A stretch of DNA of 64,000 nt from Pseudomonas proteolytica (GCF_007858275.1 NZ_VFEV01000026.1:1-64000); one strand, 5' to 3'. Counted from the stretch's first letter, positions 28,854 through 39,163 are shown. The notes: generated from the letters alone by a model not told the origin. Made by a program: numbers and translations.

Positions 28854-29492
28854 ATGGAACGCGCATTCTGGAGCACCCCTTACCTTTCGACCCTGGACGC
28901 TCGTGTGCTGAGTATCGAGGGGCGTAACGTGGAGATCAGCCCGACGATTTTTTTTGCCGAGTCGGGCGGCCAGGAGTCTGATCACGGTACGATCAACCGC
29001 ATTGAGGTCAGCCAGGCCACGGTGGCAGGTGAGCGGATCATCTATGCCCTGGCCCAGGACCCGGACTTTGCCGTTGGCGACCAGGTCAACGTAACGATCG
29101 ACTGGCCTCGGCGCTACGCATTGATGCGGTTACACTTCGCCGCGGAAATCGTGCTGGAACTGTTCTACAAGAAATTCCCCGACCTGCAGAAAATCGGCGC
29201 CCACATAGGCCAGACCAAGGCGCGGATCGACTTTACCCTGGCAGAGAATGTCAGCCAGTACTTTCCCGAAATCCTGCAGGAAGTCGAAACGCTGGTCGCG
29301 GCCGATCTGCCCATTGAAAGCCGCTTCACCGACACCGCGCGCTTGCGCCGCTGCTGGCACATCGACGGGTTTTCCCAAGTGCCCTGTGGCGGTACGCACC
29401 TGAACACCACCGGCGAAATCGGCAAGATCCGCCTCAAGCGCAATAACATCGGGGCGCAAAAAGAGCGTGTCGAAATCTACCTGCTGGACTAA
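28854..29492 (+). CDS. AlaX-like trans-editing (aminoacyl-tRNA deacylase) protein
   Basis: A 212-residue protein homologous to the alanyl-tRNA synthetase editing domain: FFAESGGQESDHGTI (34-48), a RLHFAAEI helix where the usual HxxxH is His94-xxx-Glu98, and CGGTH (Cys178, His182). It has no aminoacylation domain. AlaX-type proteins hydrolyse mischarged tRNA; FthB of the fluorothreonine producer is a self-resistance example. Presence here, six bases after the thioesterase gene, suggests that the product is toxic by misincorporation. The Glu98 substitution may change zinc binding or substrate choice. Confidence 0.85.
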   Translation: MERAFWSTPYLSTLDARVLSIEGRNVEISPTIFFAESGGQESDHGTINRIEVSQATVAGERIIYALAQDPDFAVGDQVNVTIDWPRRYALMRLHFAAEIVLELFYKKFPDLQKIGAHIGQTKARIDFTLAENVSQYFPEILQEVETLVAADLPIESRFTDTARLRRCWHIDGFSQVPCGGTHLNTTGEIGKIRLKRNNIGAQKERVEIYLLD

Positions 29493-29529
29493 CCGCCCTA
29501 CCCCCTGACTGTCCTGGGAGACAGCCTTC

Positions 29530-30141
29530 ATGCTCAACGTCATGTCTGCACTTGGGTTGCTGCTATTAATGCCGGGGCCGACCAATACCCTGTTATTGCG
29601 CTCTGGGGTGCTTTCTGGTTTCAGGCGGGCCTGGACCTTGAGCTTGTTGGAATGCCTGGCTTACCTGCTGCAGATTTCATTTTGGGGCTACCTGCTCAGC
29701 CATATGGGTGCCAGCGCGCCCTGGTGCCTGAAAGTGATGCAGTTTGTCTCGATCTGTTATCTGGCCAAGACCTCGTACTGCCTGTGGCGCGAGCCCACCG
29801 TCGGCCTGCCCGCTATACCGGGCGCGCGGGTATCGCGCCGGCAATTCTTTTTGCTGACGCTGATCAACCCCAAGGGCTTGCTGGTGGTGTCGTTCATCGT
29901 GCCCGTGCAAACCTTTGCCGATACCGCCTTGTATGGGCAGTTCGTCATGCAATTCACCGCGGTAGTGATCCCGGTAGGCTGCGCCTGGGTGCTCTTCGGT
30001 GCGCGTATCAAGCGCAGCGGGCATGCCTGGTTGACCCCGCAAAACATAAACCGCACGGCGTCTGTGGTTATTAGTTGCTTTGCACTGGCAATTCTATTCA
30101 AACTGGCGGATGCGTTGATCCGTACCGGCCCGGCCTTATAG
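29530..30141 (+). CDS. LysE/RhtB-family amino acid exporter
   Basis: A 203-residue inner-membrane protein with five or six hydrophobic segments. The family signatures are LLLMPGPTNTLLLRSG near the N-terminus and LLTLINPKGLL in the middle. LysE/RhtB proteins export free amino acids and analogues by proton antiport. As last gene of the operon and next to the AlaX-like gene, it is the probable exporter of the product and part of self-protection. Start ATG at 29530 with GGGAGA upstream. Confidence 0.9.
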   Translation: MLNVMSALGLLLLMPGPTNTLLLRSGVLSGFRRAWTLSLLECLAYLLQISFWGYLLSHMGASAPWCLKVMQFVSICYLAKTSYCLWREPTVGLPAIPGARVSRRQFFLLTLINPKGLLVVSFIVPVQTFADTALYGQFVMQFTAVVIPVGCAWVLFGARIKRSGHAWLTPQNINRTASVVISCFALAILFKLADALIRTGPAL

Positions 30142-30256
30142 TCCTGCCAGGCGGCGCTGGCACTTTGCCACAACTCAAGGCATGCTAGCCGCCCTTCGGG
30201 CGTCCGGCTTATAGTGCACGTCGCGCGCCAGTACAGCCAAACCGCAGGATCACAGC

Positions 30257-33200
30257 TTGACCAACGTAACAAAGCCAAGCCCGTTGCGCGCAGCCCATAT
30301 TGCGCCGGGCGCCCCCCTGCACGGAACCCTCAAGGGCGCGTTGGCGACGCTGGTCCTGTTGCTGCTCGCGCTATTGTTCTGGCAACTGCTGGACCAATTG
30401 CAGCAAAACCAGAAGAACCAGCAGCAATACACCATCAATTACAGCGCCGACCTGGCCGAACAGATCAGCCTGAACATGGCCCTGAGCGCGCAAATCGCCC
30501 TCAACCTGCTGCCGATTGTCGAGCCCCCACGCAACGAAGAACAGCACCAGGCCTTGGTGCGCAGCTTGCAACGCTCGCTGCCGGAACTACGCAGCGTCGC
30601 CCTGCTCGCCCCCAGCGGCGCGATCATCAGTGACACCGCCGACAACAGCCAGGACGGTGCCTGGCTCGAAGAACTGGTCAAGCGCAGCCATGCCCAGTCC
30701 TATTACCTGAGCAACAACAGCGACGGCTCCGTCATCTACTTGCTGCTGCACCAACCCAGTGGCGGCGCAAAAATGTACTGGGCGTTGCGCCTGGCCCCCA
30801 ATTACCTGGCCAACCTGACGCGCCAGGACGGCCAGGGGCCGCGCCCGATGTGGGCGATTGAAAACCAGTTGAACCATCGGATTGTCAGTCGCGACAGCGG
30901 CATGCCCAGCCAATGGTCGTCCGGGCTGACCCCGGAAGAACTGAATAAAACCGTACTGGTCACCCCCTTGAGCAAAAGCGACTGGCAACTGCGCGGCCTG
31001 TTCGACCGCGCCGCCGTGCTGGAGCAACTGCTGCCGGCGTTTATCGGCAAGTGCCTGCTGGGCCTGGCCTTTTCGCTGATCCCGGTGCTGGTGCTGCTGA
31101 ACATGCGCCGCCGCCAGCGCCAGGTCAACGAAGGCCGGCGCCGCTATCAGGATATCTTCGACGGCACCGGCGTGGCCTTGTGCGTGCTCGACCTGTCGGG
31201 CCTGCGGGGGTTCTTCGACAAGGCCCAGTTGCACACCCGCGAGCAGTTGCAGGACTGGCTGCAAAACAGCCCCGAGCAACGCCAGCATCTGCTCAAGGAA
31301 CTGCGTATCACTGAAGTCAACCAGGTGGCGGTGCGCCTGCTGAATGTGGCGTCCTGCGAACAGGCCTGGGACCGTTTGATCGACGGTTGCGCGCTGAACA
31401 CCAGCGCCATTGGCTACCAAGTGCTGGAAGCCGTGCTGACCCAGCAAAAACAGCTGGAGCTGGAGATTCAACTCAGCGACATCGACGGCAACGACCAGTA
31501 CCTGTGGCTGGTGATGCGCCTGCCGGAAGCACAGCACGACTATAAGGCAGTGATCCTCAGCATCAGCGATATCACCAGCCGCAAGCTGATCGAACTGTCG
31601 CTGGTGGAGCGCGAAGGCTTCTGGTCGGACGTGGTGCGTACCGTGCCGGATCACCTGTATGTGCAGGATGTGATCAGCCAGCGGATGATCTTCAGCAACC
31701 ACCACCTGGGCCATACCCTGGGCTACAACCGGCACGAACTGCAACAGATGGGCGAGTACTTCTGGGAGATCCTGCTGCACCCCGAAGACGCCGAGTATTA
31801 CCACGAACTGCGCCAGCAACAGCGCGCCGCCGGTTACCTGGCACAGTTGCAGTGCCAGCTGCGCTTTAGGCACCGCAACAACCAGTGGCGGCGCTTCGAG
31901 ATCCGCGAACAGGCCCTGGCCCGGGACAAGACCGACCAGGTCACGCGGATCATCGGCGTGGCCAAGGACATCACCGACCAGATCGAAGCCAGCGAGTCCC
32001 TGCGCGACAGCGAGCAGCGCTACCGGATGCTGGCCGAAAGCATCAGCGACGTGATTTTCTCCACCGACAGCAAGCTGGCCCTCAACTACGTCAGCCCGTC
32101 GGTGAATGCAGTACTGGGCTATGAAGTCGACTGGATCTTCAAGAACGGCTGGCAATCGACCATCGCCAACCCACAACAACTGACCGGCATCTACACCCTG
32201 GTAGAACGGGTCAGCCGCGCCCTCGACCAGCCCGAAGCCCTGGCCCTGCTGCGCGATGACGTGCAGACCCAACTGTTCCTGTTCGACTGCCTGCGGGCCG
32301 ATGGGCGCAAGGTGCCGATCGAGCTGCGCCTGGTGCTGGTGTGGGACGAGCACGGCGCGTTCGAAGGCATCCTCGGCGTGGGTCGCGATATCAGCCAGCA
32401 ACGCCGCGCCGAGAAAGACCTGCGCATGGCGGCCACGGTATTCGAGCATTCCACCTCGGCAATCCTGATCACCGACCCGGCCGGCTATATCGTGCAGGCC
32501 AACGAAGCGTTCAGCCGGGTCAGCGGTTATGCGGTGGCCGACGTCCTCGACCAGTTGCCGAACATGCTCACCGTCGACGAACAGCAGGAAGCGCACCTGC
32601 GCTACGTGCTCAAGCAGTTGCACCAGCACAGCACCTGGGAAGGCGAAGTGTGGCTCAAGCGCCGCAGCGGCGAACATTACCCGGCCTGGGTCGGCATTAC
32701 CGCCGTACTCGATGATGAAGGCGACCTGGCCAGTTATGTGTGCTTCTTCAGTGATATCAGCGAGCGCAAGGCCAGCGAGCAACGCATCCACCGCCTGGCC
32801 TACTACGACGCTCTGACCCACCTGCCCAACCGCACCCTGTTCCAGGATCGCCTGCACACCGCGTTGCAGTCGGCCGAACGGCAGAAGTCGTGGGTGGTGC
32901 TGATGTTCCTCGACCTCGACCGCTTCAAGCCGATCAACGACTCCCTGGGCCACGCCGCCGGCGATCGCATGCTCAAGGAAATGGCCACCCGCCTGCTCGG
33001 CTGTGTGGCCGAAGACGACACCGTGGCGCGCATGGGCGGTGACGAGTTCACCTTGCTCCTGCAACCGCGGGTCAGCCGCGAAATGGCGCTGAACCGGGCG
33101 ATCCACGTGGCCGAGCAGATCCTCGCCAGCCTGGTGAAGCCGTTTGTGCTTGAAGGCCGCGAGTTTTTTGTCACCGCCAGTATCGGTATCGCCCTGAGCC

Positions 33201-34108
33201 CTCAGGACGGCAACGAACTGAGCCAACTGATGAAAAACGCCGACACCGCGATGTACCACGCCAAGGAGCGCGGCAAGAACAACTTCCAGTTCTACCAGGC
33301 CGACATGAACGCCAGCGCCCTGGAGCGCCTGGAACTGGAGAGCGACCTGCGCCATGCCTTGGACCAGAACGAATTCGTGCTGTATTACCAGCCGCAGTTC
33401 AGTGGCGATGGCAAACGTTTGACCGGCGCCGAAGCCCTGCTGCGCTGGCGCCACCCACGGCGCGGGCTGGTGCCGCCGGGGGATTTCATCCCGGTACTGG
33501 AAGAATTGGGCCTGGTGGTGGATGTGGGCGACTGGGTGATCGACGAGGCCTGCCGCCAACTCAAGACCTGGCACCAGAACAAGGTGCGGGTACCCAAGGT
33601 TTCGGTGAACATTTCGGCCCGGCAGTTCTCGGACGGGCAGTTGGGTACGCGGATCGCTACCATCCTCAAGGAAACCGGGCTGCCGCCGGCGTGCCTGGAA
33701 CTGGAGCTGACCGAAAGTATCCTGATGCGCGAGGTCAACGAGGCCCTGCAGATCCTTGCCAGCCTGAAAAACCTTGGCCTGAGCATCGCGGTGGACGACT
33801 TCGGCACGGGTTATTCATCGCTCAACTACCTCAAGCAATTCCCCATCGACGTGCTCAAGATCGACCGCACCTTCGTCGACGGCCTGCCGTCCGGCGAGCA
33901 GGACGCGCAGATCGCCCGCGCAATCATCGCCATGGCCCACAGCCTGAACCTGGCGGTGATCGCCGAAGGCGTGGAAACCCATGAGCAACTGGACTTCCTT
34001 CGTGAACACGGGTGCGACGAGGTGCAGGGCTATCTGTTTGGGCGGCCGATGCCGGCCAATCGGTTTGAGGCGCAGTTCAGCAATGATGCGCTGTTCATGT
34101 TTGACTGA
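30257..34108 (+). CDS. morA: MorA, dual GGDEF/EAL c-di-GMP enzyme
   Basis: A 1283-residue inner-membrane signalling protein controlling motility and biofilm through c-di-GMP. Transmembrane segments at about 26-46 and 257-280 enclose a periplasmic sensor; several PAS domains follow (about 295-845). The GGDEF domain has an intact GGDEF (near 926-930) but no RxxD inhibitory site (VAED instead). The EAL domain has EALLRW (near 1058) and the DDFGTGYSS loop, so both activities look possible. The start is TTG at 30257. Synteny with glyA matches PA4601-PA4602. Confidence 0.95.
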   Translation: MTNVTKPSPLRAAHIAPGAPLHGTLKGALATLVLLLLALLFWQLLDQLQQNQKNQQQYTINYSADLAEQISLNMALSAQIALNLLPIVEPPRNEEQHQALVRSLQRSLPELRSVALLAPSGAIISDTADNSQDGAWLEELVKRSHAQSYYLSNNSDGSVIYLLLHQPSGGAKMYWALRLAPNYLANLTRQDGQGPRPMWAIENQLNHRIVSRDSGMPSQWSSGLTPEELNKTVLVTPLSKSDWQLRGLFDRAAVLEQLLPAFIGKCLLGLAFSLIPVLVLLNMRRRQRQVNEGRRRYQDIFDGTGVALCVLDLSGLRGFFDKAQLHTREQLQDWLQNSPEQRQHLLKELRITEVNQVAVRLLNVASCEQAWDRLIDGCALNTSAIGYQVLEAVLTQQKQLELEIQLSDIDGNDQYLWLVMRLPEAQHDYKAVILSISDITSRKLIELSLVEREGFWSDVVRTVPDHLYVQDVISQRMIFSNHHLGHTLGYNRHELQQMGEYFWEILLHPEDAEYYHELRQQQRAAGYLAQLQCQLRFRHRNNQWRRFEIREQALARDKTDQVTRIIGVAKDITDQIEASESLRDSEQRYRMLAESISDVIFSTDSKLALNYVSPSVNAVLGYEVDWIFKNGWQSTIANPQQLTGIYTLVERVSRALDQPEALALLRDDVQTQLFLFDCLRADGRKVPIELRLVLVWDEHGAFEGILGVGRDISQQRRAEKDLRMAATVFEHSTSAILITDPAGYIVQANEAFSRVSGYAVADVLDQLPNMLTVDEQQEAHLRYVLKQLHQHSTWEGEVWLKRRSGEHYPAWVGITAVLDDEGDLASYVCFFSDISERKASEQRIHRLAYYDALTHLPNRTLFQDRLHTALQSAERQKSWVVLMFLDLDRFKPINDSLGHAAGDRMLKEMATRLLGCVAEDDTVARMGGDEFTLLLQPRVSREMALNRAIHVAEQILASLVKPFVLEGREFFVTASIGIALSPQDGNELSQLMKNADTAMYHAKERGKNNFQFYQADMNASALERLELESDLRHALDQNEFVLYYQPQFSGDGKRLTGAEALLRWRHPRRGLVPPGDFIPVLEELGLVVDVGDWVIDEACRQLKTWHQNKVRVPKVSVNISARQFSDGQLGTRIATILKETGLPPACLELELTESILMREVNEALQILASLKNLGLSIAVDDFGTGYSSLNYLKQFPIDVLKIDRTFVDGLPSGEQDAQIARAIIAMAHSLNLAVIAEGVETHEQLDFLREHGCDEVQGYLFGRPMPANRFEAQFSNDALFMFD

Positions 34109-34130
34109 AATTTTGCGGTGAGGCTGATGG

Positions 34131-34203
34131 CCTCTTCGCGAGCAAGCCCGCTCCCACAATTGAAATGCGTTCCCATGTGGGAGCGGGCTTGCCCGCGATG
34201 AGG
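34131..34203. repeat. REP doublet
   Basis: CGAGCAAGCCCGCTCCCACA then TGTGGGAGCGGGCTTGCCCG, tail-to-tail orientation, between morA and glyA. Confidence 0.9.
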
Positions 34204-34331
34204 CCCTCAAATACGCCATCCATCTCTGGATGAGCGCCACTTGTCCGCGACATGATGTCCTTTCATATGCCATCTAAAACCCATTGGGTTAGAATGCCCC
34301 TCTTTTCTGCCCCCGATCCTTGAGGACCGCC

Positions 34332-35585
34332 ATGTTCAGCCGTGATTTGACTATTGCCAAGTACGACGCCGATCTCTTTGCCGCCATGGAGCAAGAAGCT
34401 GTGCGCCAGGAAGAGCACATTGAGCTGATCGCTTCGGAAAACTACACCAGCCCTGCGGTGATGGAGGCTCAAGGTTCGGTTCTGACCAACAAGTACGCCG
34501 AAGGCTACCCAGGCAAGCGCTACTACGGCGGTTGCGAGTTCGTCGACGTGGTTGAGCAACTGGCCATCGACCGTGCCAAGGAACTGTTCGGCGCCGATTA
34601 CGCCAACGTCCAGCCACACGCCGGCTCCCAAGCCAACGCGGCCGTTTACCTGGCCCTGCTGCAAGGCGGCGACACCATCCTGGGCATGAGCCTGGCCCAC
34701 GGCGGTCACCTGACCCACGGCGCCAGCGTTTCGTCCTCCGGCAAGCTGTACAACGCTGTGCAGTACGGCATCGACGGCAATGGCCTGATCGACTACGACG
34801 AAGTCGAGCGCCTGGCGGTCGAGCACAAGCCAAAAATGATCGTGGCCGGTTTCTCTGCCTACTCGCAGATCCTCGACTTCCCACGCTTCCGTGAAATCGC
34901 CGACAAGGTTGGCGCCTACCTGTTCGTCGACATGGCCCACGTGGCCGGTCTGGTCGCCGCTGGCGTCTACCCGAACCCAGTGCCTTACGCTGACGTCGTG
35001 ACCACCACGACCCACAAGACCCTGCGCGGTCCACGTGGTGGCCTGATCCTGGCGCGCGCCAACGCCGAGATCGAGAAGAAGCTCAACTCCGCGGTATTCC
35101 CGGGCGCCCAGGGTGGCCCGCTGGAGCACGTGATCGCCGCTAAAGCGATCTGCTTCAAGGAAGCGTTGCAGCCTGAGTTCAAGACTTACCAGCAACAAGT
35201 GGTGAAAAACGCCCAGGCCATGGCCAGTGTGTTCATCGAGCGCGGTTTTGACGTGGTTTCCGGCGGTACTGAAAACCACCTGTTCCTGCTGTCGCTGATC
35301 AAGCAGGACATCTCCGGTAAAGATGCTGACGCTGCCCTGGGCAAAGCCTTCATCACCGTGAACAAGAACTCGGTACCGAACGACCCACGTTCGCCGTTCG
35401 TCACCTCGGGCCTGCGCTTCGGCACCCCGGCCGTGACCACTCGTGGCTTCAAGGAAGCAGAGTGCAAGGAACTGGCTGGCTGGATCTGCGACATCCTGGC
35501 AGACCTGTCCAACGAAGCCGTGATCGACGCGGTACGTGAGAAGGTCAAGGCCATCTGCAAGAAGCTGCCGGTGTACGGCGCTTGA
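34332..35585 (+). CDS. glyA: Serine hydroxymethyltransferase
   Basis: PLP enzyme converting serine and tetrahydrofolate to glycine and methylene-tetrahydrofolate. 417 residues with the family segments [25 protein letters not shown] and the PLP-lysine motif [16 protein letters not shown]. The start [12 protein letters not shown] was chosen over an upstream in-frame ATG because of the TTGAGGACCGCC site. Followed by a strong terminator. One of possibly several glyA paralogues in the genome; this is the one beside morA. Confidence 0.97.
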   Translation: MFSRDLTIAKYDADLFAAMEQEAVRQEEHIELIASENYTSPAVMEAQGSVLTNKYAEGYPGKRYYGGCEFVDVVEQLAIDRAKELFGADYANVQPHAGSQANAAVYLALLQGGDTILGMSLAHGGHLTHGASVSSSGKLYNAVQYGIDGNGLIDYDEVERLAVEHKPKMIVAGFSAYSQILDFPRFREIADKVGAYLFVDMAHVAGLVAAGVYPNPVPYADVVTTTTHKTLRGPRGGLILARANAEIEKKLNSAVFPGAQGGPLEHVIAAKAICFKEALQPEFKTYQQQVVKNAQAMASVFIERGFDVVSGGTENHLFLLSLIKQDISGKDADAALGKAFITVNKNSVPNDPRSPFVTSGLRFGTPAVTTRGFKEAECKELAGWICDILADLSNEAVIDAVREKVKAICKKLPVYGA

Positions 35586-35602
35586 TTGCAGTTGCTTGAA
35601 TG

Positions 35603-35632
35603 AAAAGCCCGGCTCTTGAGCCGGGCTTTTTT
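35603..35632 (+). terminator. Terminator after glyA
   Basis: AAAAGCCCGGCTC and GAGCCGGGCTTTT with a TT centre and a T-run, about 18 bases after the stop. Confidence 0.93.
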
Positions 35633-35664
35633 ATGCCGATTTGAATTTGGAATGCAGATCAAAA

Positions 35665-35754
35665 GGTGGGAGCGGGCTTGCTCGCGAAGGCAGTGTATCA
35701 GTCGGCACATGCATCAACTGACAGGTCGCCTTCGCGAGCAAGCCCGCTCCCACA
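35665..35754. repeat. REP doublet
   Basis: GGTGGGAGCGGGCTTGCTCG ... CGAGCAAGCCCGCTCCCACA in inverted orientation, between convergent glyA and the CobW-type gene. Confidence 0.92.
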
Positions 35755-35773
35755 TTTTTGACTGTATTTCAGG

Positions 35774-36733
35774 TCAGGGTTGGTAGACCCGCTGGATGCC
35801 CGCGCGAATCTTCTCTTCGGGCAATTCGTCAGCAATAAACACAATCACACTCTCCCGCGCCTCGCCCTCGGCCCATTCAGTATCCCAATCGAAACCGTAG
35901 AGCTTGAGCACGCCCTGGAACACCATGCGCCGGTCTTCCCCGGCGATGTTCAGCACGCCCTTGTAGCGCAGCAGTTGCTTGCCGTGCTCCTCCAGCAGTT
36001 CGTTCATGAACTCACTGAGGCGGTCGATATCCAGCGGCTGGTCGGTACGCAATACCAGGCTGGAGATACGGTCGATGGACGGTGCCTGGCTGACCGGGCG
36101 CAAGGTCATGCCGGCGTTGAGGTTGAAGCCACGCACGTCCAGCAACTCGGCGAGGTCAATCTTGCCGTGCTCCACCACCCGGATCGGCGCACGGCGGTTG
36201 ATGCGGGTCAGGCGCTCGCAGAGGGCGTCGAAGCTGGCGTCGTCCACCAGGTCACGCTTGCTCACCAACAGGCGGTCGGCAAAGCCGATCTGCGCCTGGG
36301 CGATGGTCTGGGTCAGGTGGTGTTCGGCGTGGGCCGCGTCCACCAGGGTGATGATGCCGTCGAGGATGTAGCGCTCGCGCAATTCTTCATCGATGAAAAA
36401 GGTCTGGGCCACCGGAGCCGGGTCGGCCAGGCCGGTGCATTCGATCACCAGGCGGTCGAAGGCGATCTCGCCGCTGTCCAGGCGTTCGAGCAGCAGGTAC
36501 AGGGCTTTGGTCAAGTCGGTGTGGATGGTGCAGCACACGCAACCGTTGGACAGGGTCATGACTTGCACCGGCTCATCGCCCAGCAACTGGGTGTCGATAC
36601 CGGCGTCGCTGAATTCGTTTTCGATCACGGCGATTTTCAAGCCGTGTTCGGCCTTGAGCAGATGACGCAACAAGGTGGTCTTGCCAGCGCCGAGGAAGCC
36701 GCTGAGGACGGTGACGGGGATGGGAGAGGACAA
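35774..36733 (-). CDS. CobW/COG0523-family metal-chaperone GTPase (YjiA-like)
   Basis: A 319-residue P-loop GTPase: GFLGAGKTTLLRHLL (Walker A), the metal-binding CxCC motif in SNGCVCCTI, ECTGLADPAP, VSKRDLVD and a C-terminal CobW_C domain with YKGVLN and MVFQGV. Members insert or traffic zinc, cobalt or other metals. In this neighbourhood (PA4604, beside yjiX-cstA, like E. coli yjiA-yjiX-yjiY) it is a YjiA-type protein of unsettled target. No zinc-uptake regulator box was seen. Confidence 0.9.
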   Translation of the reverse strand: MSSPIPVTVLSGFLGAGKTTLLRHLLKAEHGLKIAVIENEFSDAGIDTQLLGDEPVQVMTLSNGCVCCTIHTDLTKALYLLLERLDSGEIAFDRLVIECTGLADPAPVAQTFFIDEELRERYILDGIITLVDAAHAEHHLTQTIAQAQIGFADRLLVSKRDLVDDASFDALCERLTRINRRAPIRVVEHGKIDLAELLDVRGFNLNAGMTLRPVSQAPSIDRISSLVLRTDQPLDIDRLSEFMNELLEEHGKQLLRYKGVLNIAGEDRRMVFQGVLKLYGFDWDTEWAEGEARESVIVFIADELPEEKIRAGIQRVYQP

Positions 36734-36764
36734 AAATATTCTCCTTGAGGAAACTTAAAACAAA

Positions 36765-36854
36765 TGTGGGAGCGGGCTTGCCCGCGATTGCGATCTCACA
36801 TTCAACATCGCTGCTGACTGACAGTCCGCCATCGCGGGCAAGCCCGCTCCCACA
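36765..36854. repeat. REP doublet
   Basis: TGTGGGAGCGGGCTTGCCCG ... CGGGCAAGCCCGCTCCCACA in inverted orientation, between yjiX and the CobW-type gene. Confidence 0.92.
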
Positions 36855-36883
36855 AGGGATCACATAGGCCCAAGCCTATGGGT

Positions 36884-37081
36884 TCAACAGCACTTGGGCC
36901 CGCCCTTGCCGCCGTAACGGGCTTCCTGGCGTTCCCGGAAGAACGCCTTGTAGTCCATCATCGGCTTGTCCGGGTGCTTGGTTTGCATATGCTCGACGTA
37001 GGTGTCGTAGTCGGGCATGCCGACCATCAGGCGCGCGGCCTGACCGAGGTATTTACCGAGGCGACCAATGTCATTGAACAT
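36884..37081 (-). CDS. YbdD/YjiX family small protein
   Basis: A 65-residue DUF466 protein ([32 protein letters not shown]) ending in a basic, Gly/Cys-rich GGKGGPKCC. It always accompanies CstA-type peptide/pyruvate transporters, as in E. coli cstA-ybdD and yjiY-yjiX, and lies 15 bases after cstA on the same strand. Its role is not established; partnership with CstA is inferred from conserved linkage. Confidence 0.92.
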   Translation of the reverse strand: MFNDIGRLGKYLGQAARLMVGMPDYDTYVEHMQTKHPDKPMMDYKAFFRERQEARYGGKGGPKCC

Positions 37082-37096
37082 GTTTGCAACCCTCTA

Positions 37097-39163
37097 TCAC
37101 GCGTCCGGCATGGCTTGGAATGGCGCTTCTTTATCCGTACGTTCCTTGGTACCCCAGGCGGCTACGCCGACTTTGATCGCATAGAACAGGATGCTGAAGA
37201 CCACGAACAGGAACAGTACCGTCAGCGTCGCGTTGGTGTAGGCGTTCCAGATCACATGCTGCATCTGGTCGATGTTCTTCGCCGGGGCAAGGATCTGGCC
37301 GTTGGCCAACGCATCGCTGTACTTCTTGGCCAGCGACAGGAAGCCGATTGCCGGGTTGGCGTCGAACAGCTTGATAAAGCCTGCGGTGGTGGTGCAGATC
37401 AGCAGCCAGACAGCCGGCAGCAGCGTGACCCAGATGTAGCGCTGGCGCTTCATTTTGATCAGCACAACAGTGGCGAGCATCAGCGCGATACCGGCCAGCA
37501 TCTGGTTGGAGATGCCGAACAGCGGCCACAAGGTGTTGATGCCACCCAGCGGATCGATCACGCCTTGGTACAGCAAGTAACCCCACATCGCCACACAGCC
37601 TGCGGTCGCGATCAGGTTGGCGGTCCAGGACTCGGTACGCTTGAGCGCCGGGACGAAGGAGCCGAGCAAGTCCTGGAGCATGAAGCGACCGGCACGGGTA
37701 CCGGCGTCAACTGCAGTCAGGATGAACAGCGCTTCGAACAGGATCGCAAAGTGGTACCAGAATGCCATGGTGTTTTCACCCGGCAGGACACTGTGCAGGA
37801 TCTGCGCGATACCGACCGCCAGGGTCGGCGCACCGCCGGCACGGGCCAGGATGGTGGTTTCACCGATATCGTTGGCCACTGCCTGCAGCGCTTCCGGGGT
37901 AATTGCAAAGCCCCAACTGCTGACGGTCTGGGCAACGGTCACCACATCAGTGCCGACAATCGCCGCAGGGCTGTTCATGGCGAAGTACACGCCTGGCTCG
38001 ATCACCGAAGCGGCAACCATGGCCATGATGGCGACGAACGACTCCATCAACATGCCGCCATAGCCGATGTAGCGCGAGTGGGCTTCATTGGCCAACAACT
38101 TGGGCGTGGTGCCCGAGGAGATCAGCGCATGGAAGCCGGACACCGCACCACAGGCGATGGTGATGAACAGGAACGGGAACAGGCCGCCCTTCCACACCGG
38201 ACCAGTGCCATCGATAAACTGGGTCAGCGCAGGCATTTTCAGGTCAGGCATGGTGACCAGGATGCCGATCGCCAGGGCGATGATCGTACCGATTTTCAGG
38301 AACGTCGACAGGTAGTCACGGGGAGCCAGGATCAGCCACACCGGCAACACCGCCGCCACGAAGCCGTAGCCGACCAGCATCCAGGTGATCTGGATCCCGG
38401 TGAAGGTGAAGGCCTTGGCCCAGACCGGATCAGCGGCAATCTGCCCGCCCAGCCAGATCGAACCCAGCAGCAACAGCACGCCGATGATCGAGATCTCGCC
38501 AATGCGGCCCGGCCGGATGTAGCGCATGTACACGCCCATGAACATCGCAATCGGGATGGTCGCCATCACCGTGAAGATGCCCCACGGGCTCTCGGCCAGG
38601 GCCTTGACCACGATCAGCGACAACACCGCGAGGATGATGATCATGATCAGGAAGCAGCCAAACAGCGCGATGGTCCCGGGAATGCGGCCCATCTCTTCGC
38701 GAACCATATCCCCCAGGGAGCGGCCGTTGCGACGGGTGGACAGGAACAGGATCATGAAGTCCTGCACCGCACCCGCCAGCACCACGCCGGCAATCAGCCA
38801 CAGGGTACCTGGCAGGTAGCCCATCTGCGCGGCCAAGACCGGGCCGACCAAAGGCCCTGCACCGGCAATGGCGGCGAAGTGGTGACCGAACAGGATATGT
38901 TTGTTGGTCGGCACATAGTCCAGACCGTCGTTGTTGATCACTGCGGGGGTGGCCCGCCGTGGATCGAGTTGCATCACATTATTTGCAATGAACAGGCTGT
39001 AGTAACGATAAGCCACCAGATAGATGGCGACTGCCGCGACTACAATCCACAAGGCGTTGATCGCCTCGCCGCGACGCAAAGCCACTACGCCCAGGGCGCA
39101 CGCTCCTACGATTGCCAGCAACAGCCAGGGTAGATGGCGGAGCAGGCTATTATTATTTTTCAT
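37097..39163 (-). CDS. cstA: Carbon starvation protein CstA (pyruvate/peptide transporter)
   Basis: A 688-residue inner-membrane protein with about 16-18 hydrophobic segments and the CstA core (FGHHFAAIAGAGPLVGPVLAAQ, LSTRRNGRSLGDM, GAVSGFHALISSGTTPKLL). E. coli homologues take up pyruvate and perhaps peptides under carbon starvation. Operon with yjiX downstream; the CobW-family gene beyond the REP doublet is on the same strand. The start MKNNNSLLRHLPWLLL is the first ATG after an A/T-rich leader. Confidence 0.95.
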   Translation of the reverse strand: MKNNNSLLRHLPWLLLAIVGACALGVVALRRGEAINALWIVVAAVAIYLVAYRYYSLFIANNVMQLDPRRATPAVINNDGLDYVPTNKHILFGHHFAAIAGAGPLVGPVLAAQMGYLPGTLWLIAGVVLAGAVQDFMILFLSTRRNGRSLGDMVREEMGRIPGTIALFGCFLIMIIILAVLSLIVVKALAESPWGIFTVMATIPIAMFMGVYMRYIRPGRIGEISIIGVLLLLGSIWLGGQIAADPVWAKAFTFTGIQITWMLVGYGFVAAVLPVWLILAPRDYLSTFLKIGTIIALAIGILVTMPDLKMPALTQFIDGTGPVWKGGLFPFLFITIACGAVSGFHALISSGTTPKLLANEAHSRYIGYGGMLMESFVAIMAMVAASVIEPGVYFAMNSPAAIVGTDVVTVAQTVSSWGFAITPEALQAVANDIGETTILARAGGAPTLAVGIAQILHSVLPGENTMAFWYHFAILFEALFILTAVDAGTRAGRFMLQDLLGSFVPALKRTESWTANLIATAGCVAMWGYLLYQGVIDPLGGINTLWPLFGISNQMLAGIALMLATVVLIKMKRQRYIWVTLLPAVWLLICTTTAGFIKLFDANPAIGFLSLAKKYSDALANGQILAPAKNIDQMQHVIWNAYTNATLTVLFLFVVFSILFYAIKVGVAAWGTKERTDKEAPFQAMPDA

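Noticed and set aside
21219-30141. Methoxyvinylglycine (AMB) or formylaminooxyvinylglycine cluster
   Set aside because: LysE exporter, oxygenases and methyltransferase are reminiscent, but the AMB NRPS architecture and the formyl- and carbamoyltransferases of the vinylglycine cluster are missing.
30587-33574. 995-codon open frame antisense to morA
   Set aside because: Its composition is the mirror of a GC-rich real gene; the opposite strand encodes conserved PAS, GGDEF and EAL domains.
36878-39133. 751-codon open frame antisense to cstA
   Set aside because: Low-complexity His/Arg/Gln-rich translation and full overlap with the conserved CstA protein.
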